Shown piece after piece: positions 54,471 to 63,518 of a stretch of DNA of 64,000 nt. The position numbers were made by a program, and so were the translations under genes. The notes beneath the pieces were generated by a model. It was given only the letters and a program-made list of their open reading frames with translations. It was not told where the DNA came from and did not search any database. The DNA is taken from positions 122,329-186,328 of the forward strand of contig NZ_LMFR01000022.1 of assembly GCF_001426925.1 (NCBI RefSeq), given 5' to 3'. Position 1 is the first letter of the stretch; each line of letters opens with the position of its first letter. Source of the stretch: Microbacterium sp. Root53. GTDB lineage: Bacteria; Actinomycetota; Actinomycetes; Actinomycetales; Microbacteriaceae.

Positions 54471-55957
54471 CGGCACCCCAGTCCCTCTGGCGGCTGACGT
54501 CGCCGCCCATCCAGACTGACGCCCAGCCGCCCGCGAACACCGACGTGGTGATCGCGGGCGCCGGGCTGGCCGGACTCGCCACAGGCGCGCTGCTCGCACG
54601 ACGCGGGCAGCGCGTCGCCGTGTTGGAGGGGCGCGACGTCGGCGCCGCCACCACCGGCAACACCACCGCGAAGCTGAGCCTGCTGCAGGGATCGGTGTAC
54701 TCGCAGATCCAGTCGCACGCCGGGCTCGAGGCGCTGGAGGCGTACGTCGCGGCGAACCGCGCGGGGCAGGACTGGGTGCGCCGCGAGCTGGCCGGCGAGC
54801 ACGACGCGATCCAGCAGGTCGACGCCGTCACCTACGCCATCGCCTCCGAGGGCGAGCGGGCCGTCGACCAGGAGGCCGAGGCGATGGCCGCGGTCGGCGT
54901 GGACGTGGATGTGCTCGCGCAGGGCCAGGACGCCGGGCTGCCGTACCCCGTGACGCGCGCGCTGCGCATGCACGGCCAGTCGCAGATCCATCCGATGCGC
55001 CTGCTCGCCAAGCTCGCGGCCGAGATCCGCTCGCACGGCGGGACCATCGTGACCGGATGCCGCGTGCAGGGCGCCGAGGTCGAGGACGGGGGAGTGGTCG
55101 TCCAGACCACGGCCGGCGAGCTCGACGCCGAGACCCTCGTCGTCACCACCGGATCGCCCGTGATCGACCGCGCCGCGTTCTTCGCCCGGCTGGTCCCGTC
55201 GCGCTCGCTCGTGGCCGCGTACCGCGTGGTCGGGCCGCTGCCGCGCGGGGTGTTCCTCTCGCTGGACCCCGAGGGGCGGTCGCTGCGCACCGCGCGCGGC
55301 GAGGACGGCCGCGAGCTGCTCGTGGTCGGCGGCGGCGCGTTCACCACGGGGCGCGAGCGCGAGACCGACCGGCTGCTGCGCGAGCTCGACGACTGGACGG
55401 GCGACAACTTCGCCGGCGCCGTGCGCGTGACCTGGTGGGCCGCGCAGGACTACCGCACCGTGAGCCGCGTCCCCTTCGCGGGCGCCATGCCCGGCACGAA
55501 CGGCCGCATCTACGCCGCCACCGGCTTCGACAAGTGGGGCATGACCAACGCCCCCGCCGCCGCGCTCACGATCGCGGGCGACATCCTGCGCGAGCCCGTG
55601 CCCTGGGCCGAGGCGCTGCGCTCGCCGCATCTGCGGCTTGTGGACGGGGTCGACTTCGTGGCGGCCCAGGCCTCCGTCGCGGCGTCGCTCGTTGGCGGGG
55701 TCGTGCGGACGGTGACCGGATCGGGGGACCTCGCCGAGGGCGAGGGGCATGTCGTGCGGGACGGGCGGCATCCCGTGGCGGAGGCGCGGATCGACGGGGT
55801 GGTGTGCCGCGTATCGGGGGTGTGCACCCACATGGGCGGGATCCTCGAGTGGAACACGGCCGAGCGGTCGTGGGACTGCCCGCTGCATGGGTCGCGATTT
55901 AGCCCCGATGGCGACGTGCTGGAGGGGCCGGCGAGCGTGGGGTTGGAGCGGAGGTAG
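54467..55957 (+). CDS. FAD-dependent oxidoreductase with C-terminal Rieske domain
   Basis: A 496-residue protein. The N-terminal DAO-type domain binds FAD (VVIAGAGLAGLATGALLARRG, VLEGRDVGAATTGNTTAKL). The C-terminal 70 residues form a Rieske domain with CTHMGG and CPLHGSRF, whose two Cys and two His hold a 2Fe-2S cluster. Proteins of this layout are common in actinobacteria and bacilli; the substrate is not known. The Rieske cluster suggests internal electron transfer to or from FAD. Confidence 0.9.
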   Translation: MTAPQSLWRLTSPPIQTDAQPPANTDVVIAGAGLAGLATGALLARRGQRVAVLEGRDVGAATTGNTTAKLSLLQGSVYSQIQSHAGLEALEAYVAANRAGQDWVRRELAGEHDAIQQVDAVTYAIASEGERAVDQEAEAMAAVGVDVDVLAQGQDAGLPYPVTRALRMHGQSQIHPMRLLAKLAAEIRSHGGTIVTGCRVQGAEVEDGGVVVQTTAGELDAETLVVTTGSPVIDRAAFFARLVPSRSLVAAYRVVGPLPRGVFLSLDPEGRSLRTARGEDGRELLVVGGGAFTTGRERETDRLLRELDDWTGDNFAGAVRVTWWAAQDYRTVSRVPFAGAMPGTNGRIYAATGFDKWGMTNAPAAALTIAGDILREPVPWAEALRSPHLRLVDGVDFVAAQASVAASLVGGVVRTVTGSGDLAEGEGHVVRDGRHPVAEARIDGVVCRVSGVCTHMGGILEWNTAERSWDCPLHGSRFSPDGDVLEGPASVGLERR

Positions 55958-55983
55958 GGGCATCCCCAAGTGAACGGTGGCTC

Positions 55984-56877
55984 TTACGCGGAGGTTGAGT
56001 CATCCTCGGCGACCGGTATTGGGCGGCGCTCTAGCATGCTTCGAACCGCAACGTGCTGGGAAACTGGGGTCGCGTTGAGCACCTGATCGATCATCTTGAC
56101 GAAGAACTGCTCCGGGCGGATGTCTTCGGGCACTCGATCTAGATCGATCCTGACGCCGCCGTCCGCAGGATCGCCCCAACTGGCGAGAGCCAGGGCTGTC
56201 GCGGTGTAGCCGTTGAGCCCCGAGGTGTCGCGGAGCTTACGCATCATGTCGACAGTTCGTTCGAACGCCTCAGGCTCATCGCGAAGAATGGTCGACCGTT
56301 GGACGAAAAAGAAGCCAACCGCAGCCAGGGGGTGGCGGCTTCTAAGATTTCCCGCGTCCCCATAGGCCTCTTCGAACCTGTTGCTGAGATTCTTGCCGAA
56401 GGACGAGACCTGGGTCTTGGTGCTCAACAACAGTTCGGGACCGCGATCCCAGCGAGAGATGACAACGTCGACCTGCTTCTCGTACGCGCGACCAAGGATC
56501 CGCGCGTCAGTCGGCGCTACGGAGGGCATCTGAATCAGACGCTCCGTAACACGCGTTCGGAGTTCATCCGGCAACCTTGAAAGGAGAGCCGCGACGTCGC
56601 GCGGCAGGATGCGTGGCCGCGACGCCCTTGGCCACACCTCATCTGAGCTGAATCCACTCCGGCGAAGTTCGTGCGCAAGCCAGGAGTCGACGCCGTTCGC
56701 GAGCGCACCAGCATTGCTCGCCTTGCCGCTGGTAACGGCGATCGTAAGAAGGCGCTCGAGGAGCGGATAGTCAGGTCTGTAGACCGGCGCGCGTCCGTGC
56801 ACGTGTGTCCAAGGTTCGGATAGCCCCGCGTCCGCAAGTTCGGCGTCGTAAGGACTGAAGGAGTCGACTCTTGTCAT
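55984..56877 (-). CDS. Putative type II restriction endonuclease (PD-(D/E)XK-like)
   Basis: A 297-residue protein that overlaps the stop of an adenine methylase gene by 4 bases (ATGA). The region GRAYEKQVDVVISRWDRGPE followed by LLLSTKTQ fits an Asp...X-X-Lys nuclease core, with Glu/Asp at VDVV and Lys in STK. SSFGKNLSNRFEEAYGDAGNL is a strongly patterned block. I do not recognise a named enzyme. The placement directly after the methylase is the main reason for calling it a restriction enzyme. Base composition is lower in GC than flanking genes. Confidence 0.7.
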   Translation of the reverse strand: MTRVDSFSPYDAELADAGLSEPWTHVHGRAPVYRPDYPLLERLLTIAVTSGKASNAGALANGVDSWLAHELRRSGFSSDEVWPRASRPRILPRDVAALLSRLPDELRTRVTERLIQMPSVAPTDARILGRAYEKQVDVVISRWDRGPELLLSTKTQVSSFGKNLSNRFEEAYGDAGNLRSRHPLAAVGFFFVQRSTILRDEPEAFERTVDMMRKLRDTSGLNGYTATALALASWGDPADGGVRIDLDRVPEDIRPEQFFVKMIDQVLNATPVSQHVAVRSMLERRPIPVAEDDSTSA

Positions 56878-58592
56878 GTCTGCGGTTCCTTCCGGGCTCG
56901 ACTACCACGCGTCGTGCGTCGAGCCCAGAGCTCCTGGTGCGCAATACGCACCTTTCCGAGGTCTGACGCACTGACGAGGCCTGGCCGCACAAGCAGCTCC
57001 GCATCGACCATTGCCACAGCGCCAAGAAGGTCCCCTCGCCTCAAGAGGCGAGTGATCGCTGGCTTCAAGGCCCGCAGTTCTTCAGCGCGTCGCTGGATGA
57101 GCAGAGGGGAGGGCATGGCCCAGCGGTCCGCTTCACGGGGTTCGAGCTTGAGAATTCCACCGCCGTAGGCGCGGCCCACCATCTCGGCGCTTAGGAGTGT
57201 GACCGAATTCAGGCTCGCGATCGGAAGCAAATCGGAGCCCAGGGCGCGCAGCTCAGGCTTGAGGTAGACGCCGTGCACGGAGTTGAGATGGTATGCGCGT
57301 GCAACGTTGGTCGTTAGACGAGGCGTGTCAGCGTTCATGCAGGTAAGTAAAAGATCTGCAGGCTTAGTCAAAGGCACGCGGTACCATTCCTTGCGCACGC
57401 GGCACTTGTATGCGGTATTGACGCCCGTGCGCTCACCGTCTTTGATGTATTCCTGAGCTGCGTCAGACAGCGCGCGTCGCGGGGCGAAAAGGTAAGTGGA
57501 TTTGCCTGCGTTCCCCAAGCGACGCAGTTCCTCATGAGTCAGCGCAAGTCCACGAAGGTGCGAACTTCCGGGCGGAGATATGCGCAGGAGATCGTTGCTA
57601 TGGAGGCCGAGGTCTTTTGCCCTCCCCGGAGAGAGTGTGAAGTACCGATTGTTGCCGGTCACGATCCCTAGTGATGTATCGCCCCACTGCTCAAGGTCGA
57701 CGAACATCTCGGAAAAATGGAGGGACCTGAGCGGCGCCGTGGCCGATTCTGGAACGATGCTACCCGTCCACTTTGCTGAGGGGTCAATGGGAGACCATGT
57801 ATTGCTCTCTCTCGCCTGTGGGAGGGTAAGGGCATTCTTTGTCTGTCGGAAGATGGCGTGATCCGTGGGTCCTTCGCGAAATCCTTCGGCGAGGAGCAGG
57901 ACCACGTCAGCCTCGGCGTCCGGGAAGATCTGCTCATCGAACAGGACGACTTCTACCGAACTGAAGTGATCGAACAGGAAACGACGCACCGGGGCTGCAT
58001 AGTTTACTGACAGGAGTTCGGCGGGGAGAACTAGACCCAGCCGTCCCCCTGGTCGTAGGAACAACGCTGAGTGCACGGTGAACGCGGCCCAGCTGGAAGC
58101 CAGCCCCGACAGCGCCACGCCAGCCCGCAACGCGGCTGCGCGCGATCGTGTGCGAGACTCGCCGGAAAAGTCCTGATATCGAATGTAGGGTGGATTGCCG
58201 ATTACTGCGTCGTATGTTGCCGTCGGCGCGACCAGGAAGAAGTCGTTTATCTCAATATGCGGATCGCCGCCGGCCGCGAGCACCCGCTTCCGGCCGGTCT
58301 CGGCGCTCGACTGGTGAATTTCAACGCCGTCCACCCTCGGTGATTCTCCGGGCGTCGGGGCAAGCACAAGGGCACGGCGAACCGCGGCCACTAGGAATTC
58401 AGCGTCGCCCGCCGACGGTTCGAACACGCGATCCGTGTGGGAACGAACGGCCCAGTCTGCTATATAGGTCGTAATGCTCGAAGGGGTGAAGAAGGCCCCT
58501 CGCGCCTTCCGCTTTGCGGCAGAGTCCACAGGGTCACTTGATGGCACGAACTTCACCAAGCCAATCTTCGGGTCGAGGTCGAGCGAGTCCAA
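56874..58592 (-). CDS. N6-adenine DNA methyltransferase (type II, gamma class)
   Basis: A 572-residue methylase. The SAM motif is VFEPSAGDAEFLVAA and the catalytic motif IV is NPPYIRYQD. KARGAFFTPSSITTYIADWAV is the entry block of this family. A C-terminal target-recognition region of about 300 residues follows. The TTG at 58592 is the best start I can define (MDSLDLDPKIGLVKF), without a good ribosome binding site, so the true start may differ. It protects host DNA from the co-encoded endonuclease. Codon use is less GC-biased than in neighbouring core genes. Confidence 0.9.
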   Translation of the reverse strand: MDSLDLDPKIGLVKFVPSSDPVDSAAKRKARGAFFTPSSITTYIADWAVRSHTDRVFEPSAGDAEFLVAAVRRALVLAPTPGESPRVDGVEIHQSSAETGRKRVLAAGGDPHIEINDFFLVAPTATYDAVIGNPPYIRYQDFSGESRTRSRAAALRAGVALSGLASSWAAFTVHSALFLRPGGRLGLVLPAELLSVNYAAPVRRFLFDHFSSVEVVLFDEQIFPDAEADVVLLLAEGFREGPTDHAIFRQTKNALTLPQARESNTWSPIDPSAKWTGSIVPESATAPLRSLHFSEMFVDLEQWGDTSLGIVTGNNRYFTLSPGRAKDLGLHSNDLLRISPPGSSHLRGLALTHEELRRLGNAGKSTYLFAPRRALSDAAQEYIKDGERTGVNTAYKCRVRKEWYRVPLTKPADLLLTCMNADTPRLTTNVARAYHLNSVHGVYLKPELRALGSDLLPIASLNSVTLLSAEMVGRAYGGGILKLEPREADRWAMPSPLLIQRRAEELRALKPAITRLLRRGDLLGAVAMVDAELLVRPGLVSASDLGKVRIAHQELWARRTTRGSRARKEPQT

Positions 58593-58742
58593 GGTGTGCG
58601 TGGGCGGATACAGCGGAGTCTCTCGCCGTCGTCGAACATCCCGACAAACGAGCGTATCCGAGCGGCGGGTCCGCCGTTGCTGCGGCGCGCCGCCAGGTTG
58701 GTGTCCACTTCGGCGCGTTGCTCGCTGGAGCTCCGACGCGCA

Positions 58743-59276
58743 TTAGATCGCACTCGCGGTGCACGCCGTGTGGATCTCAAGGGTGAGGAGGGTAATCCCG
58801 ATCGCCACCAGGCACAATATTGCGGCGCCAGCTCCATAAAATAGATTCAGTTTCCTTACGGAGTCCATTTTCTGGAATGGCCCCCACTTCGCATTGCTGG
58901 CGCGAGTAATCTCGGTGGATAGGGTGGTGAAGACTCCCTGAGCAGAGAGCGATTCCTCCATCGAGTTCGCTGCAAGTTGCGCGCCCTTGAGAAGCCGATG
59001 ATACCAAATTCCATCCGCAAACCAAAAAAGCAGCCAGATCATCAAGCCCAGCACGGGAACGAACGCGCCAGGGCTGAAGCTTAATGCGCCAAACGGCAGT
59101 GGATCGGCGTTGAGGTATCCAAGGAAGGCCGCCCCCAGCGTAAAGGTCAACGCTGTCATCGCGAGCGACCGTATTCGCCAGCCGATGTCGTTGAAGTGTT
59201 GTTGTACTCCGACGATCGTCTTCCAGACGTCGAGCGAACGCTCGGGGTCGGCCGAATGGGCGCTAATTCTACTCAC
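58743..59276 (-). CDS. Three-helix membrane protein coupled to a HAD phosphatase
   Basis: A 177-residue protein. The N-terminal cytosolic part (about 1-36, SLDVWKTIVGVQQHFNDIGWRIR) precedes hydrophobic helices at about 37-55, 71-89 and 147-167, with a charged amphipathic segment (100-145) between the second and third. The GTG start overlaps the stop of the HAD gene by the bases GTGA, so both are translated together. The layout recalls small membrane effectors of defence systems. No family name can be given with confidence. The gene includes AT-rich stretches that are unusual for this genome. Confidence 0.75.
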   Translation of the reverse strand: MSRISAHSADPERSLDVWKTIVGVQQHFNDIGWRIRSLAMTALTFTLGAAFLGYLNADPLPFGALSFSPGAFVPVLGLMIWLLFWFADGIWYHRLLKGAQLAANSMEESLSAQGVFTTLSTEITRASNAKWGPFQKMDSVRKLNLFYGAGAAILCLVAIGITLLTLEIHTACTASAI

Positions 59277-60169
59277 GGTCTTCTCTTTGTGGTTGGGAGG
59301 AATTGAAAGATGCTCAGCAACTCCTCAAAGCTATTGTGGAGGACGAACGTCGGGGTCGGTTGAACTCCCGGTCGCTGATCTTGCTCTCTTTCTACCATTT
59401 CGTCGGTCCAATGTGACACCCGCTGAAGCAACTCATATCGCGTGTCGTGGTGATTCACTCCGTATGCCGCCCAGACGTCGCGCGCGCCGACGCGTTGGGC
59501 CATCTCCACATCCTTGATGAGGGTGTCGCCTACGTACACGGTCTGCTCGGGGAGAACCCCGTGGTCCGTGATGATCTGCTGAAGCACCACTGGTGAGGGC
59601 TTTAGTACTCCGCGCGGCACGTGCCGATGCTCGGTGTGTTTGAGAATGTATGCGTCGTGAGGCAATCGGCGGAGTTCTCCCGGGTCTATTCCAATTGGTG
59701 CGTCGTGGTCTGGTGACGAGTAATACGCGTCTAGCAACCCGTCCACGCCTGTTGTCCGAATTCGCCAGCGGGTCCAGAACTCGAGTGACTCGGTGTAGGC
59801 GACGACATTTGTGCCACACGAGCGAACTTGCTCGAGTGTGCGCCGAACGCCGTTGCGGAGCTTCGTGGCTTCGCGCCGAGCCGAGTTCTGAGCGTGCAAC
59901 GCGTCGTCATAGAAATCTCGCGGTGTCATTCCGTCCGGAACGGCGTCGCGAAGCGACTCCATCTCATCGACAAGCCAGGAGTACTCGGAGGTTCCATGAC
60001 GCTGATGAATCGTCCGGATCTCAGCTATCAACTCCGGCTCTGGCACGCCCGATAGCTGGGCTAGGCCACCAAGCAACGCGCTGAAAGACTTGTGCCATGG
60101 GTCGAACCAGTGCCAGATCGTATCGTCGAGATCCACTACAAGAAGCTTCACCGGTGTCAGCTCGGTCAT
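59273..60169 (-). CDS. HAD-superfamily hydrolase, first gene of a HAD-membrane protein pair
   Basis: A 298-residue phosphatase-like protein. Motif I is VVDLDDTIW with Asp13 and Asp15, motif II is VVAYTES, motif III the Lys of GVLKPSP, and motif IV GDTLIKDVEMAQ. All catalytic positions are present, so it should be active on a phosphate ester or nucleotide. A large cap (about 25-115) is inserted after motif I. It is the promoter-proximal gene of a two-gene unit with the membrane protein, next to the restriction-modification genes. The substrate is unknown. Confidence 0.85.
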   Translation of the reverse strand: MTELTPVKLLVVDLDDTIWHWFDPWHKSFSALLGGLAQLSGVPEPELIAEIRTIHQRHGTSEYSWLVDEMESLRDAVPDGMTPRDFYDDALHAQNSARREATKLRNGVRRTLEQVRSCGTNVVAYTESLEFWTRWRIRTTGVDGLLDAYYSSPDHDAPIGIDPGELRRLPHDAYILKHTEHRHVPRGVLKPSPVVLQQIITDHGVLPEQTVYVGDTLIKDVEMAQRVGARDVWAAYGVNHHDTRYELLQRVSHWTDEMVEREQDQRPGVQPTPTFVLHNSFEELLSIFQFLPTTKRRP

Positions 60170-60175
60170 GTCGTC

Positions 60176-60181
60176 ACACTA
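60176..60181 (-). promoter_or_regulatory. -10 box of the HAD-membrane protein operon (leaderless)
   Basis: On the minus strand TAGTGT ends 7 bases before the ATG at 60169. Confidence 0.45.
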
Positions 60182-60410
60182 GGGGACCCCTGGGACATAG
60201 GCGTGGTCGCCGATGGAACGCACGCGGTGTATCTGGCAGGACCGACGGCGCGGCCGCACTGATCCTTCTGTATGCGGGTCGTCTGGCCGGAAGAAGGGGT
60301 TCTTGTAGCTACGGTTGGTCGCGGGTGTCGCGTCGCCTACTGCAGGAGCATTGAGCCATTGGCGTCTCCATACCTGTAGGGCCGCTACCTTCGTCGTTCA
60401 AGGAGGCCTG

Positions 60411-61103
60411 TTGACAAGGCGAGCGACGCGGAGCGCGCGGGAGGAGCTCGCGGCGCTCGCCCGCGCGGGGGACCCGCGGCTGCTCGAGCTGCCGGCGGCG
60501 GAGGATCCGCGGCAGGCGGCGGTGCTCATCCTGTTCGGGGTGCTCGACCGCGTGCCGAGCGAACGCGTTGCGCACGACGCGGCGGTGTCGCGGGACCTCG
60601 ATGTGCTGCTGCTGTCGCGGGCGGCGACGCTGCGGTCGCATCCGGGGCAGGTGGCGTTTCCGGGCGGGCGCGTGGACGACGGCGACGCCGATGCGATAGC
60701 CGCGGCGCTGCGTGAGGCGCGCGAGGAGACGGGGCTCGATCCCTCCGGTGTCGAGGTGCTGGGCGCGCTGCCGGCCGTGCCGATCGCGTTCTCGCGGCAC
60801 CTGGTGACGCCCGTGCTCGCGTGGTGGCGGGATCCGTCGCCCGTGCGCGTGATGGACGAGGGGGAGTCGTCCGCGGTGTTCCGGGCGCCGGTGGCCGACC
60901 TGCTGGATCCGGCGAACCGCGGGGTGACCGTCATCCGGCGCGACGGGCGCGAGTGGCGCGGGCCCGCGTTCACCGTGGCGGATGAGGGCGGGACGCATCT
61001 GGTGTGGGGGTTCACGGCGATGGTGCTGGATGCGCTGTTCGAGCGGCTCGGGTGGACGGAGCCGTGGGATCGGGAGCGGGTTGTGTCGTTGGAGGGGTAT
61101 TAG
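60411..61103 (+). CDS. Nudix hydrolase, CoA pyrophosphatase-like (NudL type)
   Basis: A 230-residue Nudix enzyme. The UPF0035 block HPGQVAFPGGRVDDGDAD precedes the Nudix box AALREAREETGL. This pair is typical of CoA diphosphatases, which split CoA into 4'-phosphopantetheine and ADP. TTG 60411 is chosen because AAGGAGG lies 4 bases before it; TACCTT at 60386-60391 may be its -10 box. The gap 60182-60410 shows nothing else. Confidence 0.85.
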   Translation: MTRRATRSAREELAALARAGDPRLLELPAAEDPRQAAVLILFGVLDRVPSERVAHDAAVSRDLDVLLLSRAATLRSHPGQVAFPGGRVDDGDADAIAAALREAREETGLDPSGVEVLGALPAVPIAFSRHLVTPVLAWWRDPSPVRVMDEGESSAVFRAPVADLLDPANRGVTVIRRDGREWRGPAFTVADEGGTHLVWGFTAMVLDALFERLGWTEPWDRERVVSLEGY

Positions 61104-61124
61104 GGGGCGCGGGAGGGTTGGGGC

Positions 61125-61308
61125 GGTTTCGGCTCGCTTCGCTCGCTCAACCCGTTTCGGCTTCGCTCGCTGGCGCTCGCTCCGCTCAACGACCGGGGTG
61201 GGAGTCGGCGGGGGCTTCAGGGGTTTCGACTCGCTTCGCTCGCTCAACCAGCACATAGGGGAGCTCGCTCAACCAGCACAGGGGGGAGGAGCTCGCTCAA
61301 CCAGTGCA
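61125..61308. repeat. Cluster of REP-like units with truncated tandem tails
   Basis: Full units at 61125-61152, 61153-61194 and 61222-61252 are followed by two truncated copies of GAGCTCGCTCAACCAG (61261-61280 and 61289-61308), separated by G-rich spacers. They fill the gap between the Nudix and selO genes. Confidence 0.8.
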
Positions 61309-61343
61309 CGGGTGGGGCGGCCCTCGTGCGCGATCGGCGGGGT

Positions 61344-61349
61344 TAGCGT
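61344..61349 (+). promoter_or_regulatory. -10 box of selO (leaderless)
   Basis: TAGCGT ends 7 bases before ATG 61356. Confidence 0.5.
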
Positions 61350-61355
61350 GGGCGC

Positions 61356-62819
61356 ATGAGCGTCGGACTGGATGCCGCGATCTCGCTGGGGAACCGCTTC
61401 GCCCGGGAGCTGCCCGAGCTGGCGATCCCGTGGCAGGCCGAGGAGTTCCCCGATGCCCGGCTGCTGGTGCTGAACGAGCCGCTGGCTGCCGAGCTCGGGC
61501 TGGATCCGGACATCCTGCGCAGCCCCGACGGCGTGCGCATCCTGACCGGCAACCTGGTTCCGGAGGGCGCCACGCCCGTCGCACAGGGATACGCCGGGCA
61601 TCAGTTCGGCGGGTACTCACCGCGCCTCGGCGACGGTCGCGCGCTGCTGCTCGGCGAGGTGACCGACACCGAAGGCCGCCTGCGCGACATCCACCTCAAG
61701 GGCTCCGGGCCCACGCCGTTCGCGCGCGCCGGCGACGGGCTCGCCGCGCTCGGGCCGATGCTGCGCGAGTACATCGTCAGCGAGGCCATGCACGCGCTCG
61801 GCATCCCGACCACGCGCGCGCTCGCCGTGATCGCCACGGGCCAGACGGTGTACCGTGAGACGGCGCTGCCCGGCGCGCTGCTCACCCGCGTCGCGAGCAG
61901 CCACCTGCGCGTCGGGAGCTTCCAGTACGCGGCCGCGATGCGCGATCCCGAGCTGCTGCGGAGGCTCGTCGATCACGCGATCCGGCGCCATCATCCGGAG
62001 CTGCCCGGCGCCGACAACCCGGCGCTCGCGCTGTTCGAGGCGGTGGTCGCGGCCCAGGCGTCGCTGATCGCGCGGTGGATGCTCGTCGGCTTCGTGCACG
62101 GCGTCATGAACACCGACAACATGACGATCTCAGGCGAGACGATCGACTACGGGCCGTGCGCGTTCATCGACGCGTTCGACCCGGGCGCGGTCTACAGCTC
62201 GATCGACGTGAACGGGCGCTACGCGTACGGCAACCAGCCGCTCATCGCCGAGTGGAACCTCGCGCGCTTCGCCGAGGCGCTGCTTCCGCTGTTCGACGAC
62301 GATCCTGAGCGCGCGGTGGAGATGGCGCAGGATGCGCTGGGCGCCTTCCGCGAGCAGTACGGGGCCGCGCTCGCCGCCGGCTTCCGGGCGAAGCTGGGGC
62401 TGCCCGAGGCGGTGGACGGGGCGGTCGCCGCCGAGGTGATCAACGACCTGAGTGCGCTCATGCAGCAGAGCCGCGTGGACTGCACGTCGTTCTTCCGGCG
62501 GCTCTCGGACGCCGCGCGCGGCCGCCCCGAGCAGGCGCGGGGCGTGATGCTCGACCTCGCGGCCTTCGACGCGTGGCTCGCGCGCTGGACGGCGCTCGAG
62601 CCGGACGCCGACGCGATGGACGCCGTCAACCCCGTCTACATCCCGCGGAACCACCTGGTCGAGGAGGCGCTCACCGCGGCCACGGCGGATGACCTCGGGC
62701 CGCTCGAGCGGCTGATGTCGGCGCTGGCGCGGCCGTTCGAGGAGCGTGCCGGGCTCGAGCGCTTTGCCGAGCCGGCGCCGGACTCGTTCGGGCCGTACCG
62801 GACGTTCTGCGGAACCTGA
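61356..62819 (+). CDS. selO: SelO/YdiU protein adenylyltransferase
   Basis: A 487-residue pseudokinase-fold enzyme that transfers AMP to proteins, linked to redox stress. [42 protein letters not shown] and [28 protein letters not shown] are family signatures; NTDNM and the Asp of IDYGPCAF are the catalytic/metal positions. The C-terminal end lacks the Sec/Cys found in animal SelO; it ends FCGT, with a Cys two residues before the last. Confidence 0.96.
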   Translation: MSVGLDAAISLGNRFARELPELAIPWQAEEFPDARLLVLNEPLAAELGLDPDILRSPDGVRILTGNLVPEGATPVAQGYAGHQFGGYSPRLGDGRALLLGEVTDTEGRLRDIHLKGSGPTPFARAGDGLAALGPMLREYIVSEAMHALGIPTTRALAVIATGQTVYRETALPGALLTRVASSHLRVGSFQYAAAMRDPELLRRLVDHAIRRHHPELPGADNPALALFEAVVAAQASLIARWMLVGFVHGVMNTDNMTISGETIDYGPCAFIDAFDPGAVYSSIDVNGRYAYGNQPLIAEWNLARFAEALLPLFDDDPERAVEMAQDALGAFREQYGAALAAGFRAKLGLPEAVDGAVAAEVINDLSALMQQSRVDCTSFFRRLSDAARGRPEQARGVMLDLAAFDAWLARWTALEPDADAMDAVNPVYIPRNHLVEEALTAATADDLGPLERLMSALARPFEERAGLERFAEPAPDSFGPYRTFCGT

Positions 62820-62865
62820 GCCCGGGTCAGGCACCGGTGTGGTCGCCGCGGTCGCGCGGCGCGGG

Positions 62866-62871
62866 TAGCGT
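62866..62871 (+). promoter_or_regulatory. -10 box of the zinc-ribbon protein gene
   Basis: TAGCGT lies 24 bases before ATG 62896, and the leader carries GAAGGGAG. Confidence 0.4.
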
Positions 62872-62895
62872 CGACCGTGGGGAAGGGAGCCCACC

Positions 62896-63384
62896 ATGTC
62901 TGCATCGCCCGAGGTCGCCGTCAACGCCGGCAAGGAGGGGCGCGCGCACCGGTTCGAGACCCTCGACGAGGCGTTCCAGCGCTACGGCACGCCCGCCGCG
63001 AACCAGGCGCTCGTGCGCCGCATCGTCGAGAGCGCGGATGTCGCCGGCATCGTCGGATTCCGGACCTACTTCAAGCTCGAGCGCCGCAGCGGTCCCGCGC
63101 TCGAGGTGCACGCGGGCTACACGAACGGGTTCCGCAACGAGAGCGACGCGGTGCGCCTCGCCGGCGACACCGAGCGCTGGCCGAGCCGCCGGTTCCAGGG
63201 CGCGTGGGGAGTCACGCACCCCGAGACGCGGCCGAGCGCCGAGCGGCCGGCGTCTCGGCGGTTCGCCGGTTCGCGGGTGGCGGCGACGCCGCGCCCCTCG
63301 GCCGTCCCGGAGCGCGCCGAGGCGGTCTGCCCCACGTGCTTCATGGTGCTGCCGCGCACCGGCGTCTGCGACACCTGCGGCTGA
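62896..63384 (+). CDS. Unknown protein with a C-terminal zinc ribbon
   Basis: A 162-residue protein. The N-terminal 105 residues form an alpha/beta-like domain (RFETLDEAFQRYG, GIVGFRTYFKLERR, HAGYTNGFRNESDAVRL). A basic Arg/Pro linker leads to AVCPTCFMVLPRTGVCDTCG, a four-cysteine zinc ribbon. The N-terminal part may bind a nucleic acid or protein, but I do not recognise it. Confidence 0.7.
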   Translation: MSASPEVAVNAGKEGRAHRFETLDEAFQRYGTPAANQALVRRIVESADVAGIVGFRTYFKLERRSGPALEVHAGYTNGFRNESDAVRLAGDTERWPSRRFQGAWGVTHPETRPSAERPASRRFAGSRVAATPRPSAVPERAEAVCPTCFMVLPRTGVCDTCG

Positions 63385-63518
63385 CGCGGGGCGGTTCGGG
63401 CGTCCGACGCTCGTCCACAGGAAGCCGGTTCGGGGAGTTATCCACCGATTTCCTGGTTTTGGGGGTGGACCTGGGGTTCCGGGGTCTGGATGTCGGTGGC
63501 CCGGAGGATGATCGGGGT

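Noticed and set aside
55984..56877. XamI-family restriction endonuclease
   Set aside because: The N-terminal region does not resemble what I recall of XamI enzymes; only a generic nuclease core is arguable.
53160..60200. Prophage or integrative element
   Set aside because: No integrase, recombinase, phage structural gene or flanking direct repeat was seen.
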